Shown here: piece by piece, positions 27,157-39,039 of the stretch | Position numbering within the stretch: the stretch's first letter is position 1 | Layout: each line of letters starts with the position of its first letter | NCBI GenBank assembly: GCA_020205615.1 | Contig: CM035168.1 | Coordinates: forward strand, 126,862,795 to 126,926,794 | Reading direction: 5' to 3' | Origin: Panax quinquefolius | Taxonomy: Eukaryota; Streptophyta; Magnoliopsida; Apiales; Araliaceae | Length of the DNA stretch: 64,000 bases | The notes under the pieces: generated by a model | Database searches by the model: none | The model's input: the letters and a program-made list of their open reading frames with translations, nothing else | What the model was told of the DNA's origin: nothing | Translations under genes and position numbers: made by a program

Positions 27157-30046
27157 TGTAAGAGACCCCGAAATTTTTAAATAAAAAGGAATTTCCTTTA
27201 TTTATTATTTTGAAATAGTAAGGGTTGATTTGATTAATGTGGATAGTTAGGGTAAAATGCATAAATATTTTAAATAGTTAAAGTGGTGATAAAATATTCA
27301 TTATTGTCCGGGAATATTCGTTTGGTCGTGGAATATTAGATCTTTGTCTGGGAATATTAAATGCTGACAGTAAATGACCATGTGTGGGCCCCATGTGGAA
27401 AGTGATTGGATGAAGAAAACGACAAATATAAGTTGTTTTTTAAATAACAGCGTAGTTGTTATTCAGATTAATCTTGTTAAAATACCCGGTGGTTAAAAAC
27501 ACACTAATCTGGCGTTGTTGAACAAGAGAGCACTGCAGTATTGCACCAATTATTGATTCTTACGTAAGAAGGCACTACTCAATAATGGTTACGATAATTC
27601 TTTATTCGAAGATTTTATTGAGTTAATAATTCTTTGCGTTGATATTTTATATTCATTGTTGTTTGATAATTGTCATTACACAAAGATCTTTCATTATCGA
27701 AGCAATAATTCATATTATCTGAATAATATTATTAGATAACATTATTGGCAATGTCTAGAAAGTTCGTCTAAGGAGAGGTTTGGTCACCTAATTGCGCGCA
27801 AAGAAGAAGAAATTCTTATTGGAAAGCCCCTCTTTCCTGAAGCTGCACGGTCATCAATATTGTGATTACGTAATATTATTTGTGAATAATTAATTATTGA
27901 TTTATATGATGAGGAAAATATTGATTTTATGTGGATATAGATGGAGAAAATTTTTAAAATGACAATTGTTGAAAATTAATATTTTATCTTTTACGATAAA
28001 ATAATTCATTTAAATATATTATTTTAATAATATATTAAGCGGTGATATTTTTACAAAGAATGTGGGATATATGAGTATATATACGAGGAGGAAGAGTATT
28101 TTTGTTGCAATAAATGTTTAAAACATGTTAAACATGTCGGTGGACCCCATTTATTATTTGAAATTTGATTATAATTTGTAAAATCGCTTGGTTTGTGGAT
28201 TTCGGTCAATTTCTATTTGGAATTTGAAAAAACTTTCTTCTGTAAAGTTGTAGAGAATTGAATTTCCTATAATAACTCACGAGATTTGAATTTTCTGATG
28301 AAAAGGCTATTTATTATGAATTATTGAAGTTCTGAAGCTCCGAAATAATTAATTTTTGGAAGTTTTAATTATGTTTTTTAAGAAAAACGTTTTTCAAATG
28401 TTGTTGGCCATCTTTAACATGTGCTTGATGGCTGAGATCAGATTGTCTAGATGGGCGTAGGAATTTGTAATATTAATATTAATATTTTATTAAATTTTCT
28501 GCTTTGGTGTTCTAAGCATTTTCCTATAAATAGGGTCTTGGGTTAGAATTGAAAATCACACCGAAGCTGAAGTTTTTCTCTCTATATTATCGAGTATTCT
28601 TGTGAGTATTTTGAGTATACTTTGAGTATTGCTATACGGATGCAAGTCCAAGTCATAGCTTTATATCCGGTGTTTCAATTTGTAAATCTTGATCTTTCGA
28701 GGTAAGGGATATTATTTTTTTCAGAATGATATTATTTCTTCAATATCATTATCTTTGAAATGTTGATCCGAAGTTTTTATCAAATTTGGAACTTTTTCAT
28801 GTATGGGGTTACTTATTCATGAGTTCTTATTCACGAGTTCTTATTCATGAGTTACTTATTCACGAGTTCTTATTCATGAGTTACTATTCACGAGTTCTTA
28901 TTCACGAGTACTATTCATGAAGCGTGAAGATGTTTTTGTGGAATTTCTATCTTTTGGTGTTGAGTTACTTATTCACGATATCTAAGCCTTTATTCACGAT
29001 ACTGAGACTATTCACGATATCAGCAGTCTTATTCATAGAAAAATAAAATTTCTTCTTTTCGTTCAAAACATCTATATTCGGATACTAACTCGATTGTATC
29101 CATGTTTTGATCATTCTTGAATTTTACACCACTATGATTATTTTTGAGGTATTTTGAAGCGTGGATAAAACCAAGTACGAATCCTTAATCCTTAATCCTT
29201 GTCATTTTGTTTCACCTTTGGATTCGTTTCTTTAAAAATATTTTTCATCATCCTCGGTCTTAAATGATGATATTATTGAATATCTTTGGCCCATAGTGCA
29301 AAGATGAATGATTTCTGAAGAATATCTTTGGCTGTAGTGCAAAAAGATGAGCAGTGTTGAGATGAACATGACTCGATTGATTAATATCTTTGGCCCAGTA
29401 GTGCAAAAAGATGAGCAGTGTTTAAATGAATACATGATTAAGTGATGAATATCTTTGGCCTGTAGTGCAAAGATGAATATTTGATTCCAGATGCATATTG
29501 ATTGATGTTACAGGGATAAAATATTGATGATGGACTGTTAAATTCATAGATTATAGTAGATTTCATTCTCTACGTAACTCTTCTATGAATTATTATTTCC
29601 GCTGCGAATATTGATCTGAAACTTGTTGTCTATTGTATTCTATCAAATTTTTCCCTGTTGAAGACTAACGATAATTTGTTGTATATTATCTTAGTCATAA
29701 TATTCTTTACTGGGCTAGTTGAGCTCACCCTTTTCCTTGTTGTTCCATTTTTTTTCTCAGGAGGCGAGAATGTAAATGAGTCTTAGTCGGGGTATGGAAT
29801 GAAGGTTACAGAGAGAGTTGTTTAGTAGTCCTCACCATTTTGTAAAATAATGAATCAATAATTATGATGGGGATTTATTTGCATGTGGATATTGTCTAGA
29901 AGACAATATTATATTTAAACTCACGGTATATGTTGTGTCGTATTTTGCACGACATTTGTATTATGAAGTTGTAGTTTGCTTTTTTGTACCATGTATTTGG
30001 CGACTCGAGAATGGGTGTTGTGTATACCTATTTTGGGGGCGTCACA
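27157..30046 (+). repeat. 3' LTR of element N
   Basis: Starts TGTAAGAGACCCCG and ends GGGGGCGTCACA. TATA box CTATAAATAG at 28524-28533. It carries more GAGTTCTTATTCA units (28815-28920) than the 5' LTR, and the same four ATATCTTTGGC units (29280-29480). Long stretches are identical to the 5' LTR, and most differences are short indels. Confidence 0.87.
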
Positions 30047-31150
30047 AATATCCCCATGTTATCAATCACTTAATAATCTCATAATCTAATATCATTAATA
30101 TTATAACAATATTTTAATCACTTCTTAAATTTATTAACAATTTATTTCAATTGTTTACGCTTTTACCATATAATGCATTTAATCATTCAAAATGTCATAC
30201 TCATAAGATATCATCACCAATCCTCAAAAATATGCATATACTCTATATAGGATTCTCTAGCCATAAAATCCTATTTTCAACTTTGTTATTTCACATAACA
30301 TATTTAACTCATATGTTCGTAACTAAACTATTTTCATGAAAAATACTAAATCAGTCCCAAAAATATTTCTTTTCTGGGATTTAGCATAATATAGTCCCAT
30401 AATGAAAATATATTTTTCTCGAATTTTTAAAATTCATTTACTATTTTTCAAAAATCAATTTCTAATTAATTCCTTAACAAATTAGCTACCTCAAGTTTAA
30501 CTCCAAAATTCCCAAATCTTGGCAGCACCTTACACATGTTAATGTGAGCCTCCAGTTTAAATTTCATGGTCATCTGAGTTATAGAACTCCGGTTATAGCA
30601 TTTTTCGATTTGAAAAACCTAAATATTGAAATAGTCATAACTTGCTCATTTTAAGTCGAGAATGAGCTCATTTTTGGACAGGAGGTACTTTATACCATAT
30701 TCTTTCATGTCCCAAAAGGCCAGAATTTTCCTCATAACTTAAGTGGCCGAAACAGCCCTCTAAAATCATGGCGGCAGAACTTTTTCGGTTTTGCAGCTTT
30801 GCACTCCTTTGCTAAAATCAGTCCACACAAAAATCTACAACACCTTTTCTAGTAATTACACTTGGATTAGTTAGGTAACTCATAGATATAACTCTAGGAC
30901 TTGACCACACTCAAAAATTCAAAATATAATAGGAGATATGGTCAATTGAATTTCATGTTACGTTTTTCACCAAAATCAGATTTTCAACTCTTTGTGATTT
31001 CTAAGAAACTTTCATGTTTTCACATACTAACCAACATAACTCATCTTAAAACTTACTAATACTTCATATACCCATGATTTTCATCAGTTCTATACTTTTA
31101 TTATGACTTTCATCATAATCCACGTAAACAGATCCTTTTAGTTGAAGAAA
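30047..31150 (-). repeat. LTR-like DNA of the second subfamily within copy B
   Basis: 30050-30290 matches 10672-10930, and 31037-31150 matches 1-110. No open frame or coding motif. It probably represents LTR sequence of another Gypsy subfamily fused to the truncated protease region of copy B. The same fusion is present in copy A. Confidence 0.55.
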
Positions 31151-31477
31151 TATTTGAGGGTTTAAGAAATGGGTTTTTTTTTTACTGGGGTCAATACAAA
31201 ATTCGATTTCACGTTCTAGGGTAGGCTAGGAAGTCTTCAAGAATACGCCAAGAAATTTATTAATGATAGAAATATCATTCAAAATCATTATTCTCGTCCA
31301 AGACTTGGATAAGACGTCACATTAATACCAATTGTGACTTCTATCCCTTAACACAGATAAAGACCTCACAATGATACCTATCAACTTGTAATCTTGATCA
31401 CGACGTCGACTACGTAAAGTCGGCTTTGGTGCATTTCACACAAGGAAGTCAACAACGAAAGGATCGGGGCTCTTTAC

Positions 31478-33061
31478 TTATGGCTCGATATGACAATGAT
31501 CGACTTTAGTGGTTTGGTTACTTTGAATTCGCACAACAAGTTGGTTATGAATATAAAAGCTAACAACCCGACGAAAAGCATGATGAGTAGTTAACCAATT
31601 GATTCCTAAAATCACATCAAAGGCAAATATTTTCAAAAAATAAGATCGACAAGTAACGTGAAAATGTTTATTTGAATCAAACAAGATTTAAAAATAAGAA
31701 GCGAGAACGAAGGCTCCTACTAACGAAGTTTCAACCAATAAGTCAAAGTTTAACTTCTTGAGTCAAATTTAAACGTTGAACACAACTAGGTGAAATAAAA
31801 GAGTGGGTAGAACTGGTATCTAACATGGTATAGACTTCGCAAAAGCTTATGATTAACTTACCCATGATAATTTTATTCACGTTCCTCGTCACGAGAAAAA
31901 AAAACGCTCTCTCTTAAACTACCGGCTTTGGTTTATCTGGAACAGCCTTTGGTGCTTCCATCCTAGTTGAATTTGTCTTCGGTAAATGACAAAATCGAGC
32001 TAAGTGACCTTCTCTTCCACAATTATAACATGCTTTGACTGGCGTGTGATTCGGATCGATGTGTCCCTCTCCTCCGCATTTGAAGCATATGATAGGTGGT
32101 CTTTCTCCTTCCTTAACAACGGGTGCTGGTGCTGACGTCTTTCCATCATTGTTGAATCTCCTTTTCTTGAAATGTCCATTCTTATTATTTTGGCCCTGAT
32201 TACCACCGAAGTGGTTACCATATTTGGCCTATTGATTCCCTCCACGCTTGTTGTCACCGCTTTGATGACTACTCTCGCTGGTATTATAATTTTGCCGGCT
32301 GCTCTCTTTTAGTTGCGTTAACTCGTTATCGCGCTCCACTAACTTAGCCCTATTTACAACATCTGAATAAAAACGCAGCTTTATGAGAAATAAGATGTTG
32401 ACGTATCTCTCGCTTCAAACCACTTAAAACATTCGGCGCCATTTCTCTTCATTATCCACAGTGGGACGTAAACCGTGATAACTCCGCAAATTTTGCCTCG
32501 TATTGCGACACGGTCATATTGTTTTATTCCAACTTGATAAACTCCTCCTCCTTCATGTGGCGAATACTTTCGGGAAAGTATTTGTCGTTGAATGACTCCC
32601 GAACTTCTCCCAAGATATCTTGAGACAAAGAGTTGAGTACATTTTACCGATTCCCACTAGTAACACGCCTCCGCGCAAGAACATAAAGGCGTGAAAAGGA
32701 ACCTTTTGCTCCTCGAGCATCCCAAGACATCAAATATCTTGGTAATCTGCTTTATCCATGCTTCCGCGAGAAGTGGTTTTGGCTGCTCTCCCTTAAACTC
32801 CGGTGGTCCCAGCTCCTTGAATTGTTTAGCGGTGACCGCCGAGAGAGTTTTCCGTGTTTCCACTACGTTTTGGACGTGATCGCTTCACTTTGATGTTGCA
32901 TGAATTCTAAAACTTCTTAAACGCACCGTCGTTCATCAATTGATCGGTGTTGTTGTTTGTGGAGGATTATCGCCATCTGTTGCACATTGTCCTAATTATT
33001 GATCGTGGAAAATCAACGGTCTCTGTGCTCCATTCTTATTCTCAACATTCTCGGATGCCAT
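31478..33061 (-). pseudogene. Gag-protease of copy B, broken
   Basis: Minus strand. The ATG at 33059-33061 starts MASENVENKNGAQRPLIFHD and is soon interrupted. The capsid block TAKQFKELGPPEFKGE and QITKIFDVLGC lies at about 32700-32830. A basic linker is followed by two nucleocapsid knuckles at 31990-32095: CFKCGGEGHIDPNH, whose last expected Cys is His, and CYNCGREGHLARFC, which is intact. The protease region ends with FAFDVILGINWLTTHHA near 31550-31650. RT and integrase are absent. It shares its gag family with element N. A decayed, non-autonomous internal region. Confidence 0.78.
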
Positions 33062-34309
33062 TTTCAAACACCGCCACAAAATAAGGGTTAATTGATATGC
33101 AACATATTATCACTATACTCGACCGACCAATCAAATACCAAATAAACTTAGGTAGGTCATACTAGCGAAGGTATTCCCTGCTCTCCCTCCTAGTTCTTAT
33201 CTCACATCTCACCAGGGATCATATCCTTAAGCTCGATACAAAGCGTGTGGCCCCAAAATTAGGTATCGCCACCCATCTTGGGTCGCCACTTACATGGTAC
33301 ATAAATTCAAATACAACTTACTTAATATAAGCGTCGTGTGTACAATCTGACATAAGCGTGAGTTTGAATACAAATATTGTATACTAGATATTATACAAAC
33401 TCAACAGAGTCCTCATTACTTACTATTATCACCTTTATTTCACGCAGAATAGTGAGGACTACTAATGCTATCCTCCGGACCATTACTCCGTTCCCCGACT
33501 TCGTCCCGGCATATGTTCTCATTTCACGAAGAGAATAAAGTGAAAGAAAGAGTGAGCTCAACTAGCCCAAAGAAGAAATATTATGACTAAGATAATGCGA
33601 GAATAATTTATCATTAGCCTTCAACAAAGTGTTAAAGCGATAAAATACAATAGACAACAAGTTTAGCTGCGCAATGAATAAGAATCCATTAAAAGAGTCA
33701 AGAGAGAATAAAGTCTACTATCTTTTAGGTTTTAAAAGGTTTTTCATCATTGTTATATTTGAGACTCGACTTTAATAAATAATCCACATCATCGAATCAC
33801 CCCGTGACACTATGGCCGAGGATATTCATCAAATTATCAATGGTCATGACTATACCGAATCACCCCGGTCATAATCATACCAAAACTATCCATCACCGCA
33901 TTACGTGCCACCGAGGACTTTTATCACATCATTTATAACAAGCCATGATTATCTTAGAATGATCCTCGGTCATAATCATACTAAGTTCATCTATACACGT
34001 AAAGTTCAAGATAACATAATATAACATGAGGATGATGACAATGACATAATAATTCAATAAAACAAGTTCAAGAATTATTTTATCCAGGAATTATTAACGT
34101 CAAATTGTCAAAATGATAACGCTTTTGTAGAGTAAAATTCAAGAATGATCGGAAGAATATTTCCATGAAAAGATCTTTGGATGAAACGCAAATATCGAGG
34201 ATATTCTACTAATTTCATGGAGTATAGAAGTCAAAGTTTTAACCATTTGGGTATAATAAAGAATGGAATAGTAAAAGAAATCACTATGCATGCAGATTGC
34301 AGATGTAAA

Positions 34310-34640
34310 AAGTTATTCCAATGAGAATAATAATAACGGAACGTCGGTCGGTGAAATTCACACAAGCAGGATGTTCAACAGAATAATAAAGATGGAACCG
34401 GATCCGGTGTAAAACACACGAGATAGGATATTCCAACGAGAATGATAAAAGCGGAACCAGTCCGGTGTAAAACACACGCACGAGGATGTTCCAGAGAATA
34501 ATAAAAAGCGGAAAAGTGGGTGTAAAACACACATGCATGGATGTTCCAATGTAATAATAATAAAGAGGCGGAACCAGGTCCGGTGTAAAAACACATAGCA
34601 TGGATGTTCCAGCAGAATAATAGAAGAATGTCACCAAGTA
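34310..34640. repeat. LTR tandem repeat, about 60-bp units
   Basis: About five units sharing GGTGTAAAACACAC and GGATGTTCCA followed by AATAATAA. This explains the overlapping short ORFs in three frames here. Homologous arrays are at 2430-2760 and, more diverged, 5530-5960. Confidence 0.75.
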
Positions 34641-34914
34641 TAGGGTAAACCACGTATCTGAGTTATTCCCAATGAATAATAAGCAATGGAATAACAACAG
34701 TTCTCTTCATGAATAAGAAGAATAACACTCCTTACAGGTACAACAAATAATATTCCCTACCTTAGAAGAAGCCCGAATATTGGCGAAGGTGAAGTAGAAT
34801 ACTTTTCTTCTTTTTCTCTATAGTTTCTCTCTCAGAGTTTCAAAGTGAATTCGTGAAAAATAATGAAGCACTAGGCCTCTATTTATAGAAGATTTCTAAC
34901 TTAAGACCGTATGT

Positions 34915-35230
34915 GAAAAGGCAAGTGGCTTAACGTTGGTGATGTGAAACGAAAAGTGGTTCGACGCTCGTAATGTGAAACGACAAGTGGTTCGATTTTG
35001 TAATGTGAAACGACAAGTGGTTCGACGCTTGGTAAAGGTAATTACTATCGACGAAGGTAATTCTTATTCATAAAGGTAATTACTATCGACGAAGGTAATT
35101 ACTTATCGACGAAGATAATTACTATTCACAAAGGTAATTACTATTGACGAAGGTAATTACTATCGACGAAGATAATTACTATTCACAAAGGTAATTACTA
35201 TCGATTGAAAGTAATTACTATTGACGAAGA
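34915..35230. repeat. Two adjacent promoter-proximal arrays in LTR of copy B
   Basis: 34920-35035 has three to four units of about 31 bp (TAATGTGAAACGACAAGTGG plus TTCGACGCT). 35030-35225 has about nine units of about 20 bp (GGTAATTACTATCGACGAA). Both lie immediately upstream of the LTR TATA box in minus-strand sense. Confidence 0.8.
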
Positions 35231-35910
35231 CTCTTAGATGATGACATATGGGGCCCCCATAAAATAATCAAACTTACCACAAATGTCTCATAATGACTCT
35301 TTATATACATCAAGGATTGAATAAATATTACCACAAATCATTTTATTTTTAATCAACACATATTTAATCTTTCAACAATTATTAATCATTTATAACTTGT
35401 CGTCTCAATTATTGATTTAATACTATAACATATTATATGATGATGATCGTGACAATAATTGAATCAATAATATAAGAGATATGACGCAAAGAATTACTAT
35501 AAGAATAATTGAGCATAAATTGGGTGACTTCTCACGTAAACATCAATAATCAATATCGTGTGCTACTTATACAACTACGCCAGACATCGTATTCTTTTAC
35601 TACCGGGTAGTTCAACGCTTTTAACGGTAACACTTCCGCCGTTATTTTTATAGAAAGACAATTTTGTTGATTTTAACTAACTACGACAATACTTCCGTTG
35701 TGGGGTCCACTAATGATTGGTAAGTCAATACGAATATTCCCGACAAAAAGAATATTCCCCACCAAACGAATATTTTATAACAACTTGCATACTTTGCAAA
35801 ATTTATAAATACTACCCACAACTATAATATTATCTTAAATTCACACCATAATATTAAAAAATTATTTTGACAAAATTTAAATCTTTATTGATAAAATCTG
35901 GGGTCTCACA

Positions 35911-35915
35911 CCATG
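35911..35915. other. Right target-site duplication CCATG
   Basis: Pairs with 20322-20326 and closes the composite insertion. Confidence 0.8.
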
Positions 35916-37163
35916 CATGAGTTCGACTCTCTAAATGTGCCTGAACACCCACTAAAATTATAATTTTTTAAGATAAATGTCCAAAATACGCTAACCCCAA
36001 TCTCACTATCTCTCACCTAATTAAGTCACCACCACCACCACCTTCTATAAAAAAAACCTCCATAATTAACCACCAACATTTAATTGAATCTAAAAATATA
36101 TATATTGAGAAAGATTACAAAATCTTATATGAGATTTTAGAATATTGTAAAGCAAAGATTTTCCTCTCTTCTACCATGTCTCTCAAGATAAAAATTAATG
36201 CTATAAACTAAAACTAGAGATTTCTTGGTGTAGAAAAAAATGAATTTCATAACATTCTTCTTCTTCCATTCCACCCACTTACATTTCAGTTCCATTAATA
36301 TTCCACCAAAAACACACACAAATGTTTGAATTTATTAAGTTTGATTCATTTTTTATTTCTCAGCTGATATTATTTTTTTTATCTTAATTATGATTCTAAT
36401 TGTCCATCAAAATCTCAATTTTCTTTTGTTTTTTATCTTTTATGTTTTAACGAATATTATACATTAATTTTTGTGAATATTTCAAAGGCTCAATTTGATT
36501 TTTAAATTTGAGTATTTTTGGTTAGTTTGAAATTCAATCGTAAGGGTTTAAAATTCATTAAAAAAACTAGTGTAATGGTAATTGTGAGTGTATATATGAA
36601 AAGCATAATCAAGGAGAGGATGTAGGATTTTGCCAAAAAATAAAATAAAATTTAGGTTAGGATTTACTTGGAGTTTGGGTGTTTGAGGTTAGGGATAAGG
36701 TTTTGGAGGGAAAATGTATTAGAATACTTCAGTTAACAGAGTTAAGATGGAAAACGAGTTTTCACTTGGTACATCATGTGTTTAAATAGTCTTCATGCAA
36801 GTCTTTATCTTTTCATAAATAGTTCATAGTTTATTTTGAGAGGGAGTCTAGAGCATTCTTTTAGTTCGTTGTGTATGTTATTTATAGTGTTGCTATAACA
36901 CACGTTATCATTGTATCCTGAAAGACAAGTGTTGCTAACTCTAAGCAGCAATAAAGATCGAGAACATAATTGTCTTGAGGACATAATATAAAATATTAAC
37001 CTTTACAAATTTACTTTTATAGTTTAACTTACTTGAGATAATTAGTTCAAATATATATATATATAGTGAGAGAGAGAGAGAGAGAGATCTTGCAATTTGT
37101 TGTTTTTGGTATGGTGATGAGAGGGTGGATGAAATTATATACATGAAAAACTAACAGGCTAAC
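35916..37163. other. Intergenic host DNA between two transposons
   Basis: AT-rich with no recognised gene. Contains a (CAC)n-like CACCACCACCACCACC at 36028-36043 and a (GA)n run at 37066-37087. The short ORFs have no motif. Confidence 0.65.
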
Positions 37164-37171
37164 GCATGCAT
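37164..37171. other. Left 8-bp target-site duplication GCATGCAT
   Basis: Identical to 44418-44425. An 8-bp duplication is the hAT signature. Confidence 0.85.
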
Positions 37172-37430
37172 TAGGGGTGAAAATGAGCCCGAGTCGATCC
37201 GAACCCCATAATACTCAAGTTCGACTCGGATCAAAAAATTTGTGTTCAGGTTCGACTCGGATTCGAACTTATAATTTCTAAGGCTGCTCAAGTTCGACTC
37301 GTAAATTACTCGAATACTACTCGACTCGGAGTTACTCGACTCATTTTCACAACGAGTAATTCGCGAGCCATTCTTTTCGAGCTCGAGTCTGAGATGGATC
37401 AAACCAAAATGAGACATAAAGTGAAAACTT
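37172..37430. repeat. Left hAT terminus and subterminal repeats
   Basis: Terminal TAGGGGTGAAAATGAG followed by at least six copies of TTCGACTCGGA-like motifs in both orientations. The long minus-strand ORF here (about 88 codons, Arg/Glu/Ser rich) is a product of the repeats, not a gene. Confidence 0.7.
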
Positions 37431-37694
37431 AAAAATACTTCAATTTCATTTATATATAAAAATACATGTGTTACAAATATTAAATGATAATTTTACAATA
37501 TTAATTATTCTATAATACAATTTCTACTTTTCAAGTAACATCATTACATTTATCAATCTCTCTTATACACATCACCCTCTCTTTATTTCCAATGATATTT
37601 ACAAGAACTATTTATATTTTATTGGTGGAAGAACTAGTTCAACGAACACATAGTCTCGCATTGCTACCTCTCGTAATTACATCACTAAAGTTCA

Positions 37695-38120
37695 AACTTT
37701 AATTTGCTCATTCACAATGTATTCAATCATTCTCAGTTCCTCCGGCTTTACAGAGCTTGCTCGTAAATATCTTAATCATTTAGATAAAAAGGTTAACTTG
37801 CAATGAGAATAGTATGATTAAGCTTTACTATAAGAAACAAAACTAAAATTATGATTAAACTTACCATGAGAAAAATCGAATCTCAATTTTTCAGGAAGAA
37901 CAATAGATCCTTTCTGGTCAACATGATTACCAAGTACTTCCTGCACAAATATTTAAATATTCAAGCCAAAAAATGAAAAACAAAAATAAAAGAAATAGAA
38001 GAATGAAATGAAAGTGTACAAGTGCAGAATAATATCAATTGACATTACCCTGAGAGCAAAGTTTAACATGTGTGTATAAGTATGGTTGGGAGCAATGAGC
38101 TTACGCCTGTTGTAGTCAAC
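37695..38120 (-). pseudogene. Captured alanyl-tRNA synthetase fragment (3 exons with introns)
   Basis: Minus strand. Exon at 38049-38120 encodes [20 protein letters not shown] then FALR, the AlaRS editing-domain region around the conserved HTATHLL/HTCTHML motif (here HTYTHML). Exon at 37865-37940 encodes [20 protein letters not shown] then FDFSH, the classic AlaRS motif. Exon at about 37697-37755 encodes SVKPEELRMIEYIVNEQIKV. Acceptor GCAG and donor GGTAAT/GGTAAG boundaries match the exon limits and introns are retained, so capture was from genomic DNA. Only about 70 of some 950 residues are present, and no start or catalytic site. Not a functional synthetase. The assignment rests on these family motifs. 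Confidence 0.8.
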
Positions 38121-38234
38121 CTGCTCAAGCCATTAGACAACTACTTGAATGTTAGAACATCAAAGCAATTGTGTGTTTGTATAAAAGTATGGATGCAACT
38201 ATAACCGATAATGAGCCGATTCTTGGGTATGCAT

Positions 38235-39030
38235 AAGCTCACCTTAAAGACTGAAAGACTTTCCTTTAAAGTACCATTTGAAATGTACTCATAGATCAAT
38301 ATTTGTTCAAACTTTGCTCATAACAAAAACCCACGAGTCGATAACATTTTTATGATGAATCCTTGATAATAACTCAATCTTAGTTTTGAATTCATGATCA
38401 CCCCTGCATTGAACCTGTTGTGCTCTTTTGATGGCAACTAATGGTCCAAATGACAAGCTTTCTCTATAAACCTATCAACATCAAGAAGCCAATATTGATA
38501 GATATTCCTAAACATAGGTTGAGAGAAAGATAGCCCTAGAAAAGGTGCGATTTATTCCTATGTAAAAGCGTTAAATGCAATCGCATTATTAGCTTGAACT
38601 CGTGAAAGAAGAAAGCAAAGACAATCAAATTAAATGAAAAGATCAATATAAATAATACCTTCTTGTAGCCCCTGGATCCAATGATGCTTTCTTACGAAAA
38701 ATTGTTAGTATATTTTCTAAGCTCGTCAAAGCGAACCATCTTGCAGACCTTCAGGCGAGGAATACCGCCAACGCTTTTATCCGGGTTCCGAGGATCTTTG
38801 CATTAGCAAGATGTAGAAAAGAAAAATTAATGCTCAAATCTCGAACTGCTTACTTGAGAATTCTTTGCTTTAAACCCTAATTTGCTTTTACCAAAAGGAT
38901 TGCTCGCTAACCGCTTTTTGACTCTTTTCTTTTGTGGAAAGCATATAGACCAAAGATGGATCAAGAATATACAAAAGACGTAACCACCAACTGTAGCTCC
39001 AACAATAATGCCAACATTTGATGACTTATT
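38235..39030 (-). pseudogene. Captured LRR receptor-like kinase fragment (HPCA1 / LRR-VIII-1 type)
   Basis: Minus strand, three exons with introns kept. About 38880-39030: NKSSNVGIIVGATVGGYVF, a hydrophobic membrane span, then basic QKKRVKKRLASNPF, which is the transmembrane exon. 38659-38764: LKVCKMVRFDELRKYTNNFS, a stop, then ESIIGSRGY, the juxtamembrane region to the glycine-rich loop (family GSGGYGKVY). 38235-38471: VYRESLSFGPLVAIKRAQQ with the ATP-binding lysine in VAIK, then HEFKTKIELLSRIHHKN, then frameshifts. The order, motifs and exon limits match plant LRR-VIII-1 kinases such as HPCA1 and relatives. The ectodomain and most of the kinase are missing. In-frame stops make it a fragment. 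Confidence 0.8.
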
Positions 39031-39039
39031 TTCCCCAGT

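Larger units (their letters stand above)
20359..30046 (+). mobile_element. Near-full-length Ty3/Gypsy retrotransposon N (chromovirus-like)
   Basis: Plus-strand order: LTR (20359-23180), PBS, gag, protease, RT part, integrase with C-terminal tail, PPT (27143-27155), LTR (27157-30046). The order RT before integrase is diagnostic of Ty3/Gypsy. The very long LTRs and the tail VKVLWRNQAIEE ... RYPHLF suggest the Del/Tekay chromovirus lineage (inference). Gag matches the gag of minus-strand copy B, so both belong to one lineage. All frames are broken and the RT palm is deleted, so it is not autonomous. No 5-bp target duplication was found (left flank TCACC, right flank AATAT), which suggests rearrangement at one side. 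Confidence 0.88.
20327..35910 (-). mobile_element. Composite Ty3/Gypsy insertion (copy B) with an inner element
   Basis: A single insertion unit of about 15.6 kb in minus orientation, bounded by a 5-bp duplication CCATG and complementary LTR termini. From the right it holds a 5' LTR (33245-35910), PBS and leader, gag from 33061 downward, protease to about 31478, then LTR-like DNA of another subfamily (30047-31150), then the plus-strand element 20359-30046, then a 32-bp stub of its own 3' LTR end (20327-20358). RT, RNase H and integrase of the outer element are absent. Either the inner element replaced them or they were lost earlier: copy A shows the same loss, which favours an earlier loss. 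Confidence 0.8.
33245..35910 (-). repeat. 5' LTR of copy B (about 2.7 kb)
   Basis: Right end GGGGTCTCACA followed by the CCATG duplication. The left end is degraded (GTGTGGCCCC for TGTGACGCCCC) beside a PBS reading TTGTATCGAGC. TATA box CTATAAATAG at 34879-34888 (minus strand). Five roughly 60-bp units lie downstream of the TATA box (34310-34640) and two tandem arrays upstream of it (34915-35230). Confidence 0.8.

Noticed and set aside
34284..34697. Three overlapping minus-strand ORFs (up to 137 codons)
   Set aside because: Open in three frames because of the 60-bp tandem repeat in the LTR. Low-complexity aromatic/hydrophobic translation, no homologue expected.
37151..37417. 88-codon minus-strand ORF rich in Arg, Glu and Ser
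   Set aside because: It coincides with the hAT left terminus and its CGACTCGG repeats. Repeats without stops explain the frame, and a mirror ORF exists at the right terminus.
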